Below are positions 32,538 through 41,053 of a DNA stretch of 64,000 nt, in pieces. The notes beneath the pieces are model-generated. The model did no database searches. It was given only the letters and a program-made list of their open reading frames with translations, and was not told where the DNA came from. The stretch covers positions 1-64,000 of the forward strand of contig NZ_JADEYC010000005.1 in NCBI RefSeq assembly GCF_015209505.1, given 5' to 3'. Position 1 is the first letter of the stretch, and each line of letters starts with the position of its first letter. The stretch comes from Saccharopolyspora montiporae (lineage in GTDB: Bacteria; Actinomycetota; Actinomycetes; Mycobacteriales; Pseudonocardiaceae). Both the position numbers and the translations under genes were made by a program.

Positions 32538-33565
32538 CAGGTGCCTCCCGGGACGAGCGCGTCGAGCGGTCGGTCGAGCAGGCCGCCCTCCGGTGGCGCT
32601 TCCCCCGGCGGTTCCGGCGGGAGCGGGAGCAGCCCGGGCTGCCCGCTGGCGAGCGGGTTGGCACCGGGGATCCCCTCGGAGAGCGACGAACCGCCCAGCA
32701 GCGGTATCCCGGCGACGGTGAGGCCGCGGGTGAAGTTGTCGCTGAGCGTCTTCGCGTCGAGGTCGACCGTGATGTAGAGGTTCCCGTAGTCGCCGTTGAT
32801 GACGGCCGGGAAGGCGTTGTTCGTCGCGAACGGGAAGGTCGGCAGCATGCCCGCCGATTCGGTGAGGTCCTTGCCCGAGTCGGCCAGCTTCTGCAGCACG
32901 GGTTGGAGTGCCGTGAGGTTCGCGTGCAGGTCGTTCCGGCTGGTGTTGAGCACGTTCGACGCGACTTCGCCGAACGACGACACCGAATCCAGCGTCTGGA
33001 CCAGGCTGGAGCGTTGCCGTTCCAGGGCGGCCAGTCCGGGCGGGATCGTGCGGAGGGCGTCGTCGATGACCCGGTCCTGCTCGGCCAGGGTCGCGCTGAG
33101 CCGGTCCAGGTTCTCCACCGCGCGCACGATGTCGCCCTTGCGCCGGTCCAATGTGGACGCGAGGGCCTCGACGTTGCGGACGAGGCCGCGGGCATCGCCC
33201 TCGCGGCCGGCGAGCGCGTCGTTGAGTTCGGTGGTGACGGTCTTCAGCTGGGAGAGCCCGCCCTGGTTGAGCAGCGCGGAGAGGGCGGCCAGGAGTTCCT
33301 CCGTCTCCGGGTACTGCCCGGTCCGGGGCACCGGGATGTCGTCGCCGGCCCGCATCGTGCCGACCGGCCGGTCGTGCTCGGGCGGGGCCAACTCCAGGTA
33401 TTCCGCGCCCAGCAGGCTCTTCTGCGCGACCCGGGCCTCGGCGTTGGCGGGCAGGGTGACCGAACGCCGCAGGCTGACGGTCAGCTCGGCTGTCCAGTCG
33501 TCGAAGGCGACGCCGGTGACCGTTCCGACGGTGATGTCACCGACCTTCACCTCGGCGTTGGGCAC
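32537..33565 (-). pseudogene. mceE: mceE, N-terminally truncated
   Basis: A 342-residue frame that starts inside the MCE domain (VPNAEVKVGDITVGTVTGVA) and runs through the helical region (EVASNVLNTSRNDLHANLTA) to a Pro-rich tail. The expected lipoprotein signal peptide with its lipobox Cys and the first MCE strand are missing. GTG at 33565 is the only start near the break, and a product from it would not be exported. The sequence immediately upstream is the end of mceD in another frame, so a deletion has joined the two genes. Confidence 0.75.
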
Positions 33566-34547
33566 GAGGCGAGCAGGTGAACGTCGCCGGATCGCTGAGG
33601 TTGTTGATGGCGAACGCCCCGGCCATGAGGCTGCCGGTCGGGTCGTAGGAGTTGTTGAAGTTGGACACCGCGGTCGGCGCGCGTTGCAGGAAGTCGCCGA
33701 GCGCCTGCCGATTGGACGCGAGTTGCCGGGCGACCCCGGCGACGCCCTCGAGATCGGCACGCAGCGGGTCCTTGTGCTCCCGGACGAACTCCTCCAGCAG
33801 CACCGCGACCTGGTCGAGGGTGCGGACCGCTTCCACCAGCTGCCCACGGTTGCTCGCCAGCAGGTCGGAAGCCTGCGTCAGCTGGCCGCTGAACGCCTGC
33901 ACCGCGTCGTCGTTGCGCTCCAGGTTGCTGACCACCGACTGGAGGTTGCGCACCGTACCGAACAGGTCCTCGCCACCGGCGGCCAGCGTCGTCATGGCGG
34001 TGGAGGCGTTGCGGATGGTGTCGCGCACCTGGTCGCCCTGCCCGCCGATGTTCTCCCGCGTCGTGCGCAGCACCCGGCCCAGCGGACCGGTGACGTCCCC
34101 GGAGCGGGGCCCGAGCGCGTCGGCCAGTTCGGTCAGCTCGTCGACCGTGGCATCCCATTCGACCGGGGTGGCCGTGCGGGACTCCGGGACGGTCGCGTCG
34201 TCGGGGAGCACCGCGCCGTCGACGTGCGCGGGGCTGAGCTGGATGAACCTGGTGGTGACCAACGTCGGGGCGACGATCGCCACGGTCGCGTCGGCCGGGA
34301 CCTCGACGTCGGCGCGGTAGCTCAGCACGACCTTGGCCCTGCCGGGCTCGGCGGTGATCGAGTCGATCTTCCCGACGTCGACGCCGAGCACCCGAACCGG
34401 ATCGCCGGGGTAGATGCTGGGCGCTTCGGGGAAGTACGCGGTGATGGTCTTCTCCCCGCGGATCGGCACCACGAGAGCGGCGGTGGTGACCGCGGCCAGC
34501 ACGAGCACCAGCGCGATCAACAGCTTCGGACGCCGGGGTCTGGTCAT
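33537..34547 (-). pseudogene. mceD: mceD, C-terminally truncated
   Basis: A 336-residue frame with an intact anchor (LLIALVLVLAAVTTAALVV), MCE domain (GVDVGKIDSITAEPGRAKVV) and long helical region. The final homologous stretch INNLSDPATFTC is followed at once by an unrelated 11-residue tail reading through mceE DNA out of frame. Family members normally continue well past this Cys. The truncated protein keeps the MCE domain and helices, so partial function is possible. Start ATG at 34547 overlaps the mceC stop. Confidence 0.75.
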
Positions 34548-35542
34548 GGGTGGACCGCCTTGAGCACGTCGGGGAGCAGCGGTGCGATGTTGGTCGGTGG
34601 CAGGTCCGGGATGAACCCGTAGAACCACGGGCCACCGCCGACCGACTCGCCGAGCGAGCCCGAGTAGATGTTCAGGCCCTGGATGGTCGTGCCCAGCAGC
34701 TCGTTGTCCGCGTTGAGCATGTCGAGGACCTTGCGGAGCCGGTCCAGCGCCGGCCGCAGCTGCTGCTGGTTGTCGTGCACGAGGCCGGTGAGCTCGTCGA
34801 GCATCGAGGTGGTCGTGACCAGGAGCTGCTCGACGAGCTCGCGGCGGCTGTTGAGCTCGGCCAACAACAGGTTCCCGTCGTCGAAAAGCCGGGACAGGTC
34901 CCGGTTCCGCTGCGCGAGGACGCCCGTCACGGTGTTGGCCCGGTCGAGCAGGTCCAGCAGGGCCTGATCCTGCTCGGACACCGTCTTGGTCAGCCGGTTG
35001 AGGCCGTCGAGGGTCGTGCGCAGTTCGTCCGGCGTGTTCTGCAGGGTCGTCGAGACGGTGTCCAATGCCTGGCCCAGTTGCCGGGTGTCGAGCTGCGAGC
35101 TCTGCTGGGTCAGCTGCCCCAGGACCTGCGCGAGGTCGTACGGCGAACTCGTCCGGCTGAGCGGTATCTCGGCGCCGGAGTCCAGTTGCCCCCGGCCGGA
35201 GGGCTGCACCGCCAGGAACTTGACGCCGAGTGGAGTGGCGGTCCTGATCCCCGCCCTGGTCAGGTCGCCGAGATTGCCGGGCCCCTGCACGGAGAAGCCG
35301 ACCCTGACCTTGCCGCGCTCCAGATCGACGCTGGTCACCTCGCCGACGGCCAGTCCGCCGATGCGGACCTCCGCCCCGGGGGTGAGCCCGCCCGCATCGG
35401 TGAACACCGCCGAGTACGACGCGCTGGTCAGGGACCGGTAGAGCGAGCCGGAACTCAGTGCCGTCGCGAGCAGCACCGCGACGACCAGCACACCGATGAC
35501 GCCGACCAAGCGCGGGTCGCGCTCCCGAAATCTCGTCTTCAT
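34544..35542 (-). CDS. mceC: MCE family protein, MceC position
   Basis: A 332-residue MCE protein with an N-terminal anchor (VGVIGVLVVAVLLATALSSG), MCE domain (GGLAVGEVTSVDLERGKVRV, near residues 40-110) and helical tunnel segment. It ends shortly after GGGPWFYGFIPDLP. The ATG at 35542 follows mceB by 2 bp, and its stop overlaps mceD as ATGA. Envelope-anchored subunit of the lipid importer. Confidence 0.9.
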   Translation of the reverse strand: MKTRFRERDPRLVGVIGVLVVAVLLATALSSGSLYRSLTSASYSAVFTDAGGLTPGAEVRIGGLAVGEVTSVDLERGKVRVGFSVQGPGNLGDLTRAGIRTATPLGVKFLAVQPSGRGQLDSGAEIPLSRTSSPYDLAQVLGQLTQQSSQLDTRQLGQALDTVSTTLQNTPDELRTTLDGLNRLTKTVSEQDQALLDLLDRANTVTGVLAQRNRDLSRLFDDGNLLLAELNSRRELVEQLLVTTTSMLDELTGLVHDNQQQLRPALDRLRKVLDMLNADNELLGTTIQGLNIYSGSLGESVGGGPWFYGFIPDLPPTNIAPLLPDVLKAVHP

Positions 35543-35544
35543 CG

Positions 35545-36552
35545 TTAGCACCGCTTCACGTTTCCGCTGTTGATGAAGGGGGTGTCGATCTTCCCCTGCG
35601 GGGTGGAGACCCGGAGCTGCACGCCGCACACGTAGAACTGGAAGGCGCTCTGGTTGGCGCCGAGCCTGCCGAGCGAGACGTAGTACCCGGGCAGTCGCCG
35701 GATCAGGTTGTCCAGCGCCGCTTGGTCGTTGTTGATGGTCTGGGCGAGCCGGTCCAGCTGGGTCACCGTGCCCCGGATCTCGGGCCGCTCCTGGCGGAGC
35801 AGGCCGCTCATCGAGGTGGTGAGACCGTTGATGTGCTCCAGCGAGCCGCCGATCTGCCCGCGGTCCTCGGCGAGACCGCTGACCAGCGCCTGCAGGTTGA
35901 CGATGGTGTCGCTGAGTTCCGGCGCGCGGCGGATGAGCGTCTCCAGCACCGCGTTGAGGTGGTCGACGAGATCGCTGATCAGGACGCTTCGGTCGGCGAG
36001 GGTCGTGGTGACCGAGCCGAGATCGGACAACAGCGCTTCCACCGAGCTGCCCTGGCCCTGCAACACCGAGATCAGCGCCGCGGAGAGGCGGTTGACCTGG
36101 TCCGGCTGCAGTCCCTGGAACAGCGGCGTGAAGCCGTTGTAGACCTCGTCGAGATCCAGCGCCGGTCTGGTCTGCGGCACCGGGATCGTGCCGCCGGACG
36201 GCAGCGCGTCGCCCGGGCCCGGCCCGATCTGCAGGAATCGATCGCCGACCAGGTTCTTGTACCGGATCACCGCGTTGCTGCCGGTGGTGATCGCGACCGC
36301 GGTGTCCAGGGAGAAGGTGACGCGGATCGTGTTGTCCGGCAGGCGTTCCGTGCTTTCGACCCGTCCCACGCCGACCCCGGCTGCCCGGACCTCGCTGCCG
36401 GGTTCCATGCCGGAGATGTCGTCGAAGACCGCGTGGTAGCTCGTGGTGGGGTGGAAGCGGAAACCGCCGAATACCACGACGAGCGCGCCCGTCAAGACGA
36501 CCGCCGCGGTCACGAAGGCCGTTACCTTGATCGACAGGCCCGCCCACCTCAT
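35545..36552 (-). CDS. mceB: MCE family protein, MceB position
   Basis: A 335-residue MCE protein with anchor (VTAFVTAAVVLTGALVVVFG), MCE domain (AAGVGVGRVESTERLPDNTI) and helical region. It ends FYVCGVQLRVSTPQGKI, with a terminal Cys. The ATG at 36552 overlaps the mceA stop by 4 bases. Confidence 0.9.
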   Translation of the reverse strand: MRWAGLSIKVTAFVTAAVVLTGALVVVFGGFRFHPTTSYHAVFDDISGMEPGSEVRAAGVGVGRVESTERLPDNTIRVTFSLDTAVAITTGSNAVIRYKNLVGDRFLQIGPGPGDALPSGGTIPVPQTRPALDLDEVYNGFTPLFQGLQPDQVNRLSAALISVLQGQGSSVEALLSDLGSVTTTLADRSVLISDLVDHLNAVLETLIRRAPELSDTIVNLQALVSGLAEDRGQIGGSLEHINGLTTSMSGLLRQERPEIRGTVTQLDRLAQTINNDQAALDNLIRRLPGYYVSLGRLGANQSAFQFYVCGVQLRVSTPQGKIDTPFINSGNVKRC

Positions 36553-37733
36553 CGGCCACCGTCCACGTAGGGCTCGATGGCCGGTCCCAGCATCTGCTTC
36601 GCCAGCTGCAGCGGACTGACGACCTCGGTCTTCTGCCGGTAGAAGTCCGGTGTCGTGGTCCCGTCGGGGAATTCGTAGTGCGGTCCGTAGGGGACCAGGC
36701 CGGGGTAGCACCGCGGTGGTGCGCCGGGCGGGACCATCACCGGGTCGTCGGCCCCCTTCTGGTAGCCCTCCTGCCCGGGCATGAGCGTGATCACGCCGTG
36801 GATCCCGTTGTACTGCCCGCCGACGGACTGCGCGCTGGCCAGCCGCAGCGCGTTCGAGTTGGCCAGCGCGCAGGGGAACGTCGGCGAGTAGTACGACAGC
36901 AGCTGCGAGGTCGGGCGCATCGTGTCGAGCAGGTCGACCAGCTGCTGACCGTGGTCGTTGAGCACCGCTCGCCCGTCGTCGGAGGTGCGCCGCAGGCTCA
37001 GCAGCAGCGCGCCCAGACCGACTTCCTCGTCCTGAACGGTTCGGCTCAACGTGGTGGTGTTGCCGGTGATGCGCGTGAGATCCGGTGCCACGTCGGCGTA
37101 GGTCTCGGCCACCTCCGGCAGGGCGCGGAGATCCTCGTCGAGCGCGGGCAGCGTCGGCGTGAACCGGGTCAGGTAGGTGTTGAGATCGCTGACGAGAGTG
37201 CCGAGACGTTCCCCCTGGCCGCGCAACGCGGTGGCCATGGCCCCCAGCGTGGCGTTCATCTTCGCCGGTTTGACCGCGGTCAGCAGCCCGATCAGGCCCT
37301 GGAAGACGGAATTGGTCTCCGTGCCCACGTTCTCGGTGCGGATCGTGCTCTCCGCGGCGATCACCTGCCGGCTCGGCGCCGGCGGTGGCACCAGCTCGAT
37401 GAACTTCGTCCCGAAGACCGTGGGCGCGACGATCCGCGCGCTGACGTCCTCGGGCACCAAACCGGCGTGCTCGCGGTCGATCGCGATCCGGATGACGGCC
37501 TTACCGCCCGCGGACTCGACCGTGCGCGCCTCGCCGATGGTGACGCCGTGCAAGGTGACGTCCGACTTGGGATCGAGCAGCAGTCCGCTGCGATCGGCGA
37601 TCACCGTCGCCGGGACGACCGGGACGAAGATCCGGTTGTAGCTCGCGAAGACGACGACCAGCGAAAGCCCGATCAGGCCGACACCGATGAGTCCGAGAAT
37701 TCTGTGGCGCAGCGGGCGCGCAGGGGTGACCAC
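36549..37733 (-). CDS. mceA: MCE family protein, MceA position
   Basis: A 394-residue MCE protein with anchor (ILGLIGVGLIGLSLVVVFAS), MCE domain (HGVTIGEARTVESAGGKAVI, near 45-125) and helical region. The C-terminal segment (FPCALANSNALRL, RCYPGLVPYGPHYEFPDG) is typical of the first MCE subunit. GTG at 37733 follows GAGGTGAGG. It lies 6 bp after yrbEB. Confidence 0.9.
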   Translation of the reverse strand: MVTPARPLRHRILGLIGVGLIGLSLVVVFASYNRIFVPVVPATVIADRSGLLLDPKSDVTLHGVTIGEARTVESAGGKAVIRIAIDREHAGLVPEDVSARIVAPTVFGTKFIELVPPPAPSRQVIAAESTIRTENVGTETNSVFQGLIGLLTAVKPAKMNATLGAMATALRGQGERLGTLVSDLNTYLTRFTPTLPALDEDLRALPEVAETYADVAPDLTRITGNTTTLSRTVQDEEVGLGALLLSLRRTSDDGRAVLNDHGQQLVDLLDTMRPTSQLLSYYSPTFPCALANSNALRLASAQSVGGQYNGIHGVITLMPGQEGYQKGADDPVMVPPGAPPRCYPGLVPYGPHYEFPDGTTTPDFYRQKTEVVSPLQLAKQMLGPAIEPYVDGGR

Positions 37734-37739
37734 GGCACC

Positions 37740-38573
37740 TCACCTCGATATGTGCAGGGTGTCGGAGTTGCCGTACAGGATCAGGCTCATGCCGAGCGCC
37801 ACGAACATGACGCCCACGAGCGACAGCCGAACGGCGCGGCCCACCGCGTGCCCCACACCGACCGGCCCCCCGGAGGCGGTGTAGCCGTAATAGCAGTGCA
37901 CTGAAATGACCACGACCGCCATCACCAGGACCACGAGGAACGAGCTCACGATGTCGCTGGGCACCAGGAAGGTGTCGAAGTAGTGGTCGTAGGTCCCGGG
38001 GGACTGACCGTAGAGCAAGGTCGTGGTCGCGCGGGTCAGGCCGTAGGACATCACCAGCGAGATCGTGTAAAGCGGGGTCACCGCGATGAATCCGGCGATC
38101 ATCCGCGTCGTGACCAGGTAGGGGATCGAGGGGATCGCCATCACTTCGAGCGCGTCGATCTCCTCGCTGATGCGCATCGCCCCGAGTTCGGCCGTGAATC
38201 CGGCACCGACCGTGGCGACCAGCGCGATTCCGGTCACCAGCGGTGCGGCGATGCGGGTATTGACGTAGGCGGAGACGAAGCCGAGCAACGCGTCGATGCC
38301 GATGCTCGCCAGCTGCGCGTAACCCTGGATCGCCAGCTCGATGCCCGTGGTCCCGGTCAGGAACGCCACGATCATGGCGGTGCCACCGACCACAGCCAGC
38401 GCTCCCCGGCCGAAGCTCACCGAGGCGAGCTGGCGCAGGACCTCCGCGCGGTAACGGCGGAACGCGGGCGCCGACCAGCCGAAAGCCTTGCCGTAGAAGG
38501 CGACTTGGTACCCGACGGCATCGAGCGCCGAGCCGAGCGCGGCCACGGCGCGGCGGGCGCGACCCCGGCTCAT
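37740..38573 (-). CDS. yrbEB: YrbEB-type MCE permease, first structural gene of the operon
   Basis: A 277-residue MlaE/YrbE permease with about five membrane segments. ATVGAGFTAELGAMRISEEI and DALEVMAIPSIPYLVTTRMI form the conserved loop. The start (VGYQVAFYGKAFGW, RYRAEVLRQLASVSFGRGAL) is that of the B paralog. The ATG at 38573 overlaps the leader stop as ATGA; GTG 38582 is an alternative. Normally yrbEA stands directly before this gene; here it does not. Confidence 0.9.
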   Translation of the reverse strand: MSRGRARRAVAALGSALDAVGYQVAFYGKAFGWSAPAFRRYRAEVLRQLASVSFGRGALAVVGGTAMIVAFLTGTTGIELAIQGYAQLASIGIDALLGFVSAYVNTRIAAPLVTGIALVATVGAGFTAELGAMRISEEIDALEVMAIPSIPYLVTTRMIAGFIAVTPLYTISLVMSYGLTRATTTLLYGQSPGTYDHYFDTFLVPSDIVSSFLVVLVMAVVVISVHCYYGYTASGGPVGVGHAVGRAVRLSLVGVMFVALGMSLILYGNSDTLHISR

Positions 38574-38659
38574 CGGGACCACTGGGAATCCGCTGGGGCG
38601 ACCGGGATGTCGTCCGGAACCGGTGCGAGATCGCGCGATGGTGGCTCTGGTGCGGGCAT
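38570..38659 (-). CDS. 29-codon leader ORF before the mce operon
   Basis: ATG at 38659 follows GTGAGG by about 6 bases. The Pro- and Asp-rich reading frame stops inside the ATGA that starts yrbEB, which lacks a good ribosome site of its own. Length and arrangement equal those of the leader at 23184, but the peptide sequences are unrelated. A coupling peptide is the simplest reading. A tiny remnant of a displaced first gene is possible. Confidence 0.5.
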   Translation of the reverse strand: MPAPEPPSRDLAPVPDDIPVAPADSQWSR

Positions 38660-38734
38660 CGTCGCCTCACTTCCGGTTGCCGGTGGCGGACAGCTCTGGC
38701 TCGGTGCGGCGGAGATGTGTCGTACGCAACAAAG

Positions 38735-38754
38735 TGCTGAGCACATGCTTAACA
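38735..38754. promoter_or_regulatory. Double TGYTNAGCR operator of the mce operon
   Basis: TGCTGAGCA (38735-38743) and TGCTTAACA (38746-38754), 11 bp apart. Read on the minus strand the stretch is ATGTTAAGC, two bases, then GTGCTCAGCACT. It is identical outside those two bases to 23115-23137. It lies 76 bp before the mce leader ORF and 148 bp before the divergent TetR gene. Confidence 0.7.
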
Positions 38755-38901
38755 TCCGGGTGGGACCCGGTCAAGGTGTACTCAATTCGGTCCTCGTGCG
38801 AATTGCCGCTGCACGCGCGGGAATACGTCCAGGGGTCCGGCGGTAGGATCGAGTCCGGTCGCGCCGGCGATGCGTGCGACAAGCCGAGGAGGTAGTCGAG
38901 G

Positions 38902-39528
38902 ATGGCATCGGAACGGCGGATTGGTGCCCCGGACGCGAAGAACCGCGCGGTGCTGCTCGATGCCGCGGAGCGGATCCTGCTGAACGAGGGGTATCCGGCG
39001 GTGACGTCGCGGAAGGTGGCGGCCGAAGCGGGATTGAAGTCCCAGCTGGTGCACTACTACTTCCAGACGATGGACGACCTGTTCCTCGAGGTGTTCCGGC
39101 GCCGCGCGGAGGAAGGGCTGGTGCAGCAGCAGGAGCTGGCCGCCTCGGACCGACCGCTGCGCGCGTTGTGGGAGTTCAACTCCGACCCGACCGCGACGGC
39201 GTTCTTCCTGGAGTTCGGCGCGTTGTGCAATCGGCGCGGAGCGATTCGCGCCGAGGTCGCGCGGTACTCCGAGCTGTTCCGCACCACGCAGCTGGAAGTC
39301 GTGGACGCGTTCGTGCGGCGCTACCGGATCCCACCCGAGGTGTGCGTGCCCATGGAACTGGTCGTGCGGATGACGGCCGTCGCCCGCGTCATGGCGATGG
39401 AGAGCAGCCTGGAGCTGTCGACCGGGCACGCGGAGGCGGTCGAACACATCGAGAACTACCTCGACGAGCTGGAGAGCTACGCGGACGCCGAACCGGCGGC
39501 CCGGCGCCGCGCGCGCAAGACCCGGTGA
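38902..39528 (+). CDS. TetR-family regulator, candidate controller of mce and molybdenum hydroxylase operons
   Basis: A 208-residue TetR regulator. The HTH spans about residues 15-62 (LDAAERILLNEGYPAVTSRK, then SQLVHYYFQTMDDLF). The ligand domain follows and it ends in an Arg-rich tail. The ATG at 38902 follows GAGGAGG by 9 bases. It is divergent from the mce operon with the repeated operator between them, so it probably regulates that operon and itself. The ligand is unknown, perhaps a CoA ester of the transported lipid. Confidence 0.9.
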   Translation: MASERRIGAPDAKNRAVLLDAAERILLNEGYPAVTSRKVAAEAGLKSQLVHYYFQTMDDLFLEVFRRRAEEGLVQQQELAASDRPLRALWEFNSDPTATAFFLEFGALCNRRGAIRAEVARYSELFRTTQLEVVDAFVRRYRIPPEVCVPMELVVRMTAVARVMAMESSLELSTGHAEAVEHIENYLDELESYADAEPAARRRARKTR

Positions 39529-39580
39529 GCGGCCGCGCACGCCGAACGTCAGCTCGACGTGCGCCCGCCGCGCGGGATGT

Positions 39581-40786
39581 TCAGGTCAGCACGGGGAGCG
39601 TCTCCCAGCCGCGCACCGTGGACGTCGGCGACAGGGTGGCGTTGTCGGTGTCCACGTCCCACTCGGGGAACCGCTTGAGCACTTCCTCCAGCGCGATGCG
39701 CCCTTCGAGCCGTGCCAGGGCGGACCCCAGGCAGAAGTGCCCGCCCAGGCCGAAGGTGAGGTGCTGACGCGCTTCGCGGTGGATGTCGAAGCGATCTCCG
39801 TCGGGGAACTGCCGGTCGTCCCGGTTCGCCGAGCCGATGAGCATCATCATCACGTTGCCCTCCGGAACCGTCTGCCCGAAGTACGTGACGTCGCGGGTCA
39901 TGTACCTGGCCACGTGCGGGGCCGGGGCCTCGAACCGGAGCAGCTCCTCGACCGCCTGGGGGATCAGCGCCGGGTTCTCGACAAGCTGCTGCCGCTGCTC
40001 CGGGTGGTCCGCGAGCACCTTTCCGGCCCACCCGATGAGCCGGGTGGTCGTCTCGTTTCCCGCCCCGGCGACCACGTTGAGGTACGTGAGGAGCTCCTCG
40101 CGGGTGAGTTTCCTCGTCGTGCCCGTCTCGTCTTCGAAATCGACGTTGAGGAGTTCGGTCATGATGTCGTCGGACGGGTTCTCGGTGCGCCAGTCGATGT
40201 ATTGCTCGAAGATCTCCCCGGTGGAGAACTCGCCGTCCTCGGAGTACTTCGGCATGGGTTTTCCCGCCTCGGTGCGCAGCTCGGCGTCGACCGAGTCGCG
40301 CACCGCTTCCTGATCCTCTTCGGGGATTCCCAGGAGCTTGCTGATCACCCGCATGGGCATCTGCTTGCCGAGATCGTTGACGAAGTCGAACCGACCGGTG
40401 CCGACGTGCGGGTCGAGGCTGCGCACGCAGAGCTCGCGGATCTCGGGTTCGAGGTTCTTGATCTTCCTGGGGGTGAACATGCGGGACAGCAGGTTGCGGT
40501 GAATCGTGTGGATCGGCGGGTCCTCGAAGATGACCACGCCGGGCGGGATGTCGATGCCCGCCTTGATCAGTTCGAGGATGGCGCCCCGCCCGGAGATGAA
40601 GGTGTCGCGATCGGTCAGCCCGTGCCGGACGTCCTCGAACCGGCTCAACGCGTAGAAGTCGTGCTGCTCGTTGTAGTAGAGCGGTACATCCTCTCGGAGG
40701 CGGCGGAACGTCGGGTACGGATCCTTGTTGATCTCGACGTCGTACGGGTCGTAGTTGACCTCGCCGGCGGTAGCGGTGACCGACAC
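39581..40786 (-). CDS. Cytochrome P450 (CYP125/CYP142-like context)
   Basis: A 401-residue P450. The heme motif is FGLGGHFCLGSALARLE with Cys352, the I-helix VAGAGNETTTR, and the K-helix EELLR. FTPRKIKNLEPEIRELC is typical of actinobacterial P450s acting on lipids or terpenoids. GTG at 40786 follows GAGGGG. It is a single gene, convergent with the TetR gene. No ferredoxin is adjacent, so it may share the one at 11646. Substrate unknown; the neighbouring mce locus suggests a lipid. Confidence 0.92.
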   Translation of the reverse strand: MSVTATAGEVNYDPYDVEINKDPYPTFRRLREDVPLYYNEQHDFYALSRFEDVRHGLTDRDTFISGRGAILELIKAGIDIPPGVVIFEDPPIHTIHRNLLSRMFTPRKIKNLEPEIRELCVRSLDPHVGTGRFDFVNDLGKQMPMRVISKLLGIPEEDQEAVRDSVDAELRTEAGKPMPKYSEDGEFSTGEIFEQYIDWRTENPSDDIMTELLNVDFEDETGTTRKLTREELLTYLNVVAGAGNETTTRLIGWAGKVLADHPEQRQQLVENPALIPQAVEELLRFEAPAPHVARYMTRDVTYFGQTVPEGNVMMMLIGSANRDDRQFPDGDRFDIHREARQHLTFGLGGHFCLGSALARLEGRIALEEVLKRFPEWDVDTDNATLSPTSTVRGWETLPVLT

Positions 40787-40840
40787 GGGACGATCCCCTC
40801 TCGTCGGGAGCGCCGTCGCTCCCTGTCCCTCGATCTGATA

Positions 40841-40855
40841 TCAGTATACTCAAAC
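40841..40855. promoter_or_regulatory. AGTATACTC element before the P450 gene
   Basis: AGTATACTC (40843-40851), 57 bp before the P450 start, is the same 9-mer as at 21639-21647. The flank differs (CAAAC instead of TTTTTCG). It could be a weaker site for the same regulator or simply a promoter -10. The rest of the 267-bp gap to 41053 shows nothing recognisable. Confidence 0.35.
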
Positions 40856-41053
40856 CTGGCACCGTGCCGTGGTGGCTGTCAACCCCGGAGCGCTCCGCCG
40901 ATGCACTGCGGCGAACGTTCGCGCCCCGCTCCCGGCGGACCGCCCGTGCCGGGTGAACGCCGACCCGGTGGTCCGGCACGCTGGGGGTGTGTCGAACATG
41001 GGTGCAGGACCGCAGGAACCGGACAGCGGACTCCCAACGCGCGGGGGCCTCCG

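Noticed and set aside
32537..34547. Programmed frameshift joining mceD and mceE
   Set aside because: No slippery sequence was seen, and both the mceD C-terminus and the mceE signal peptide are absent in every frame, which frameshifting cannot supply.
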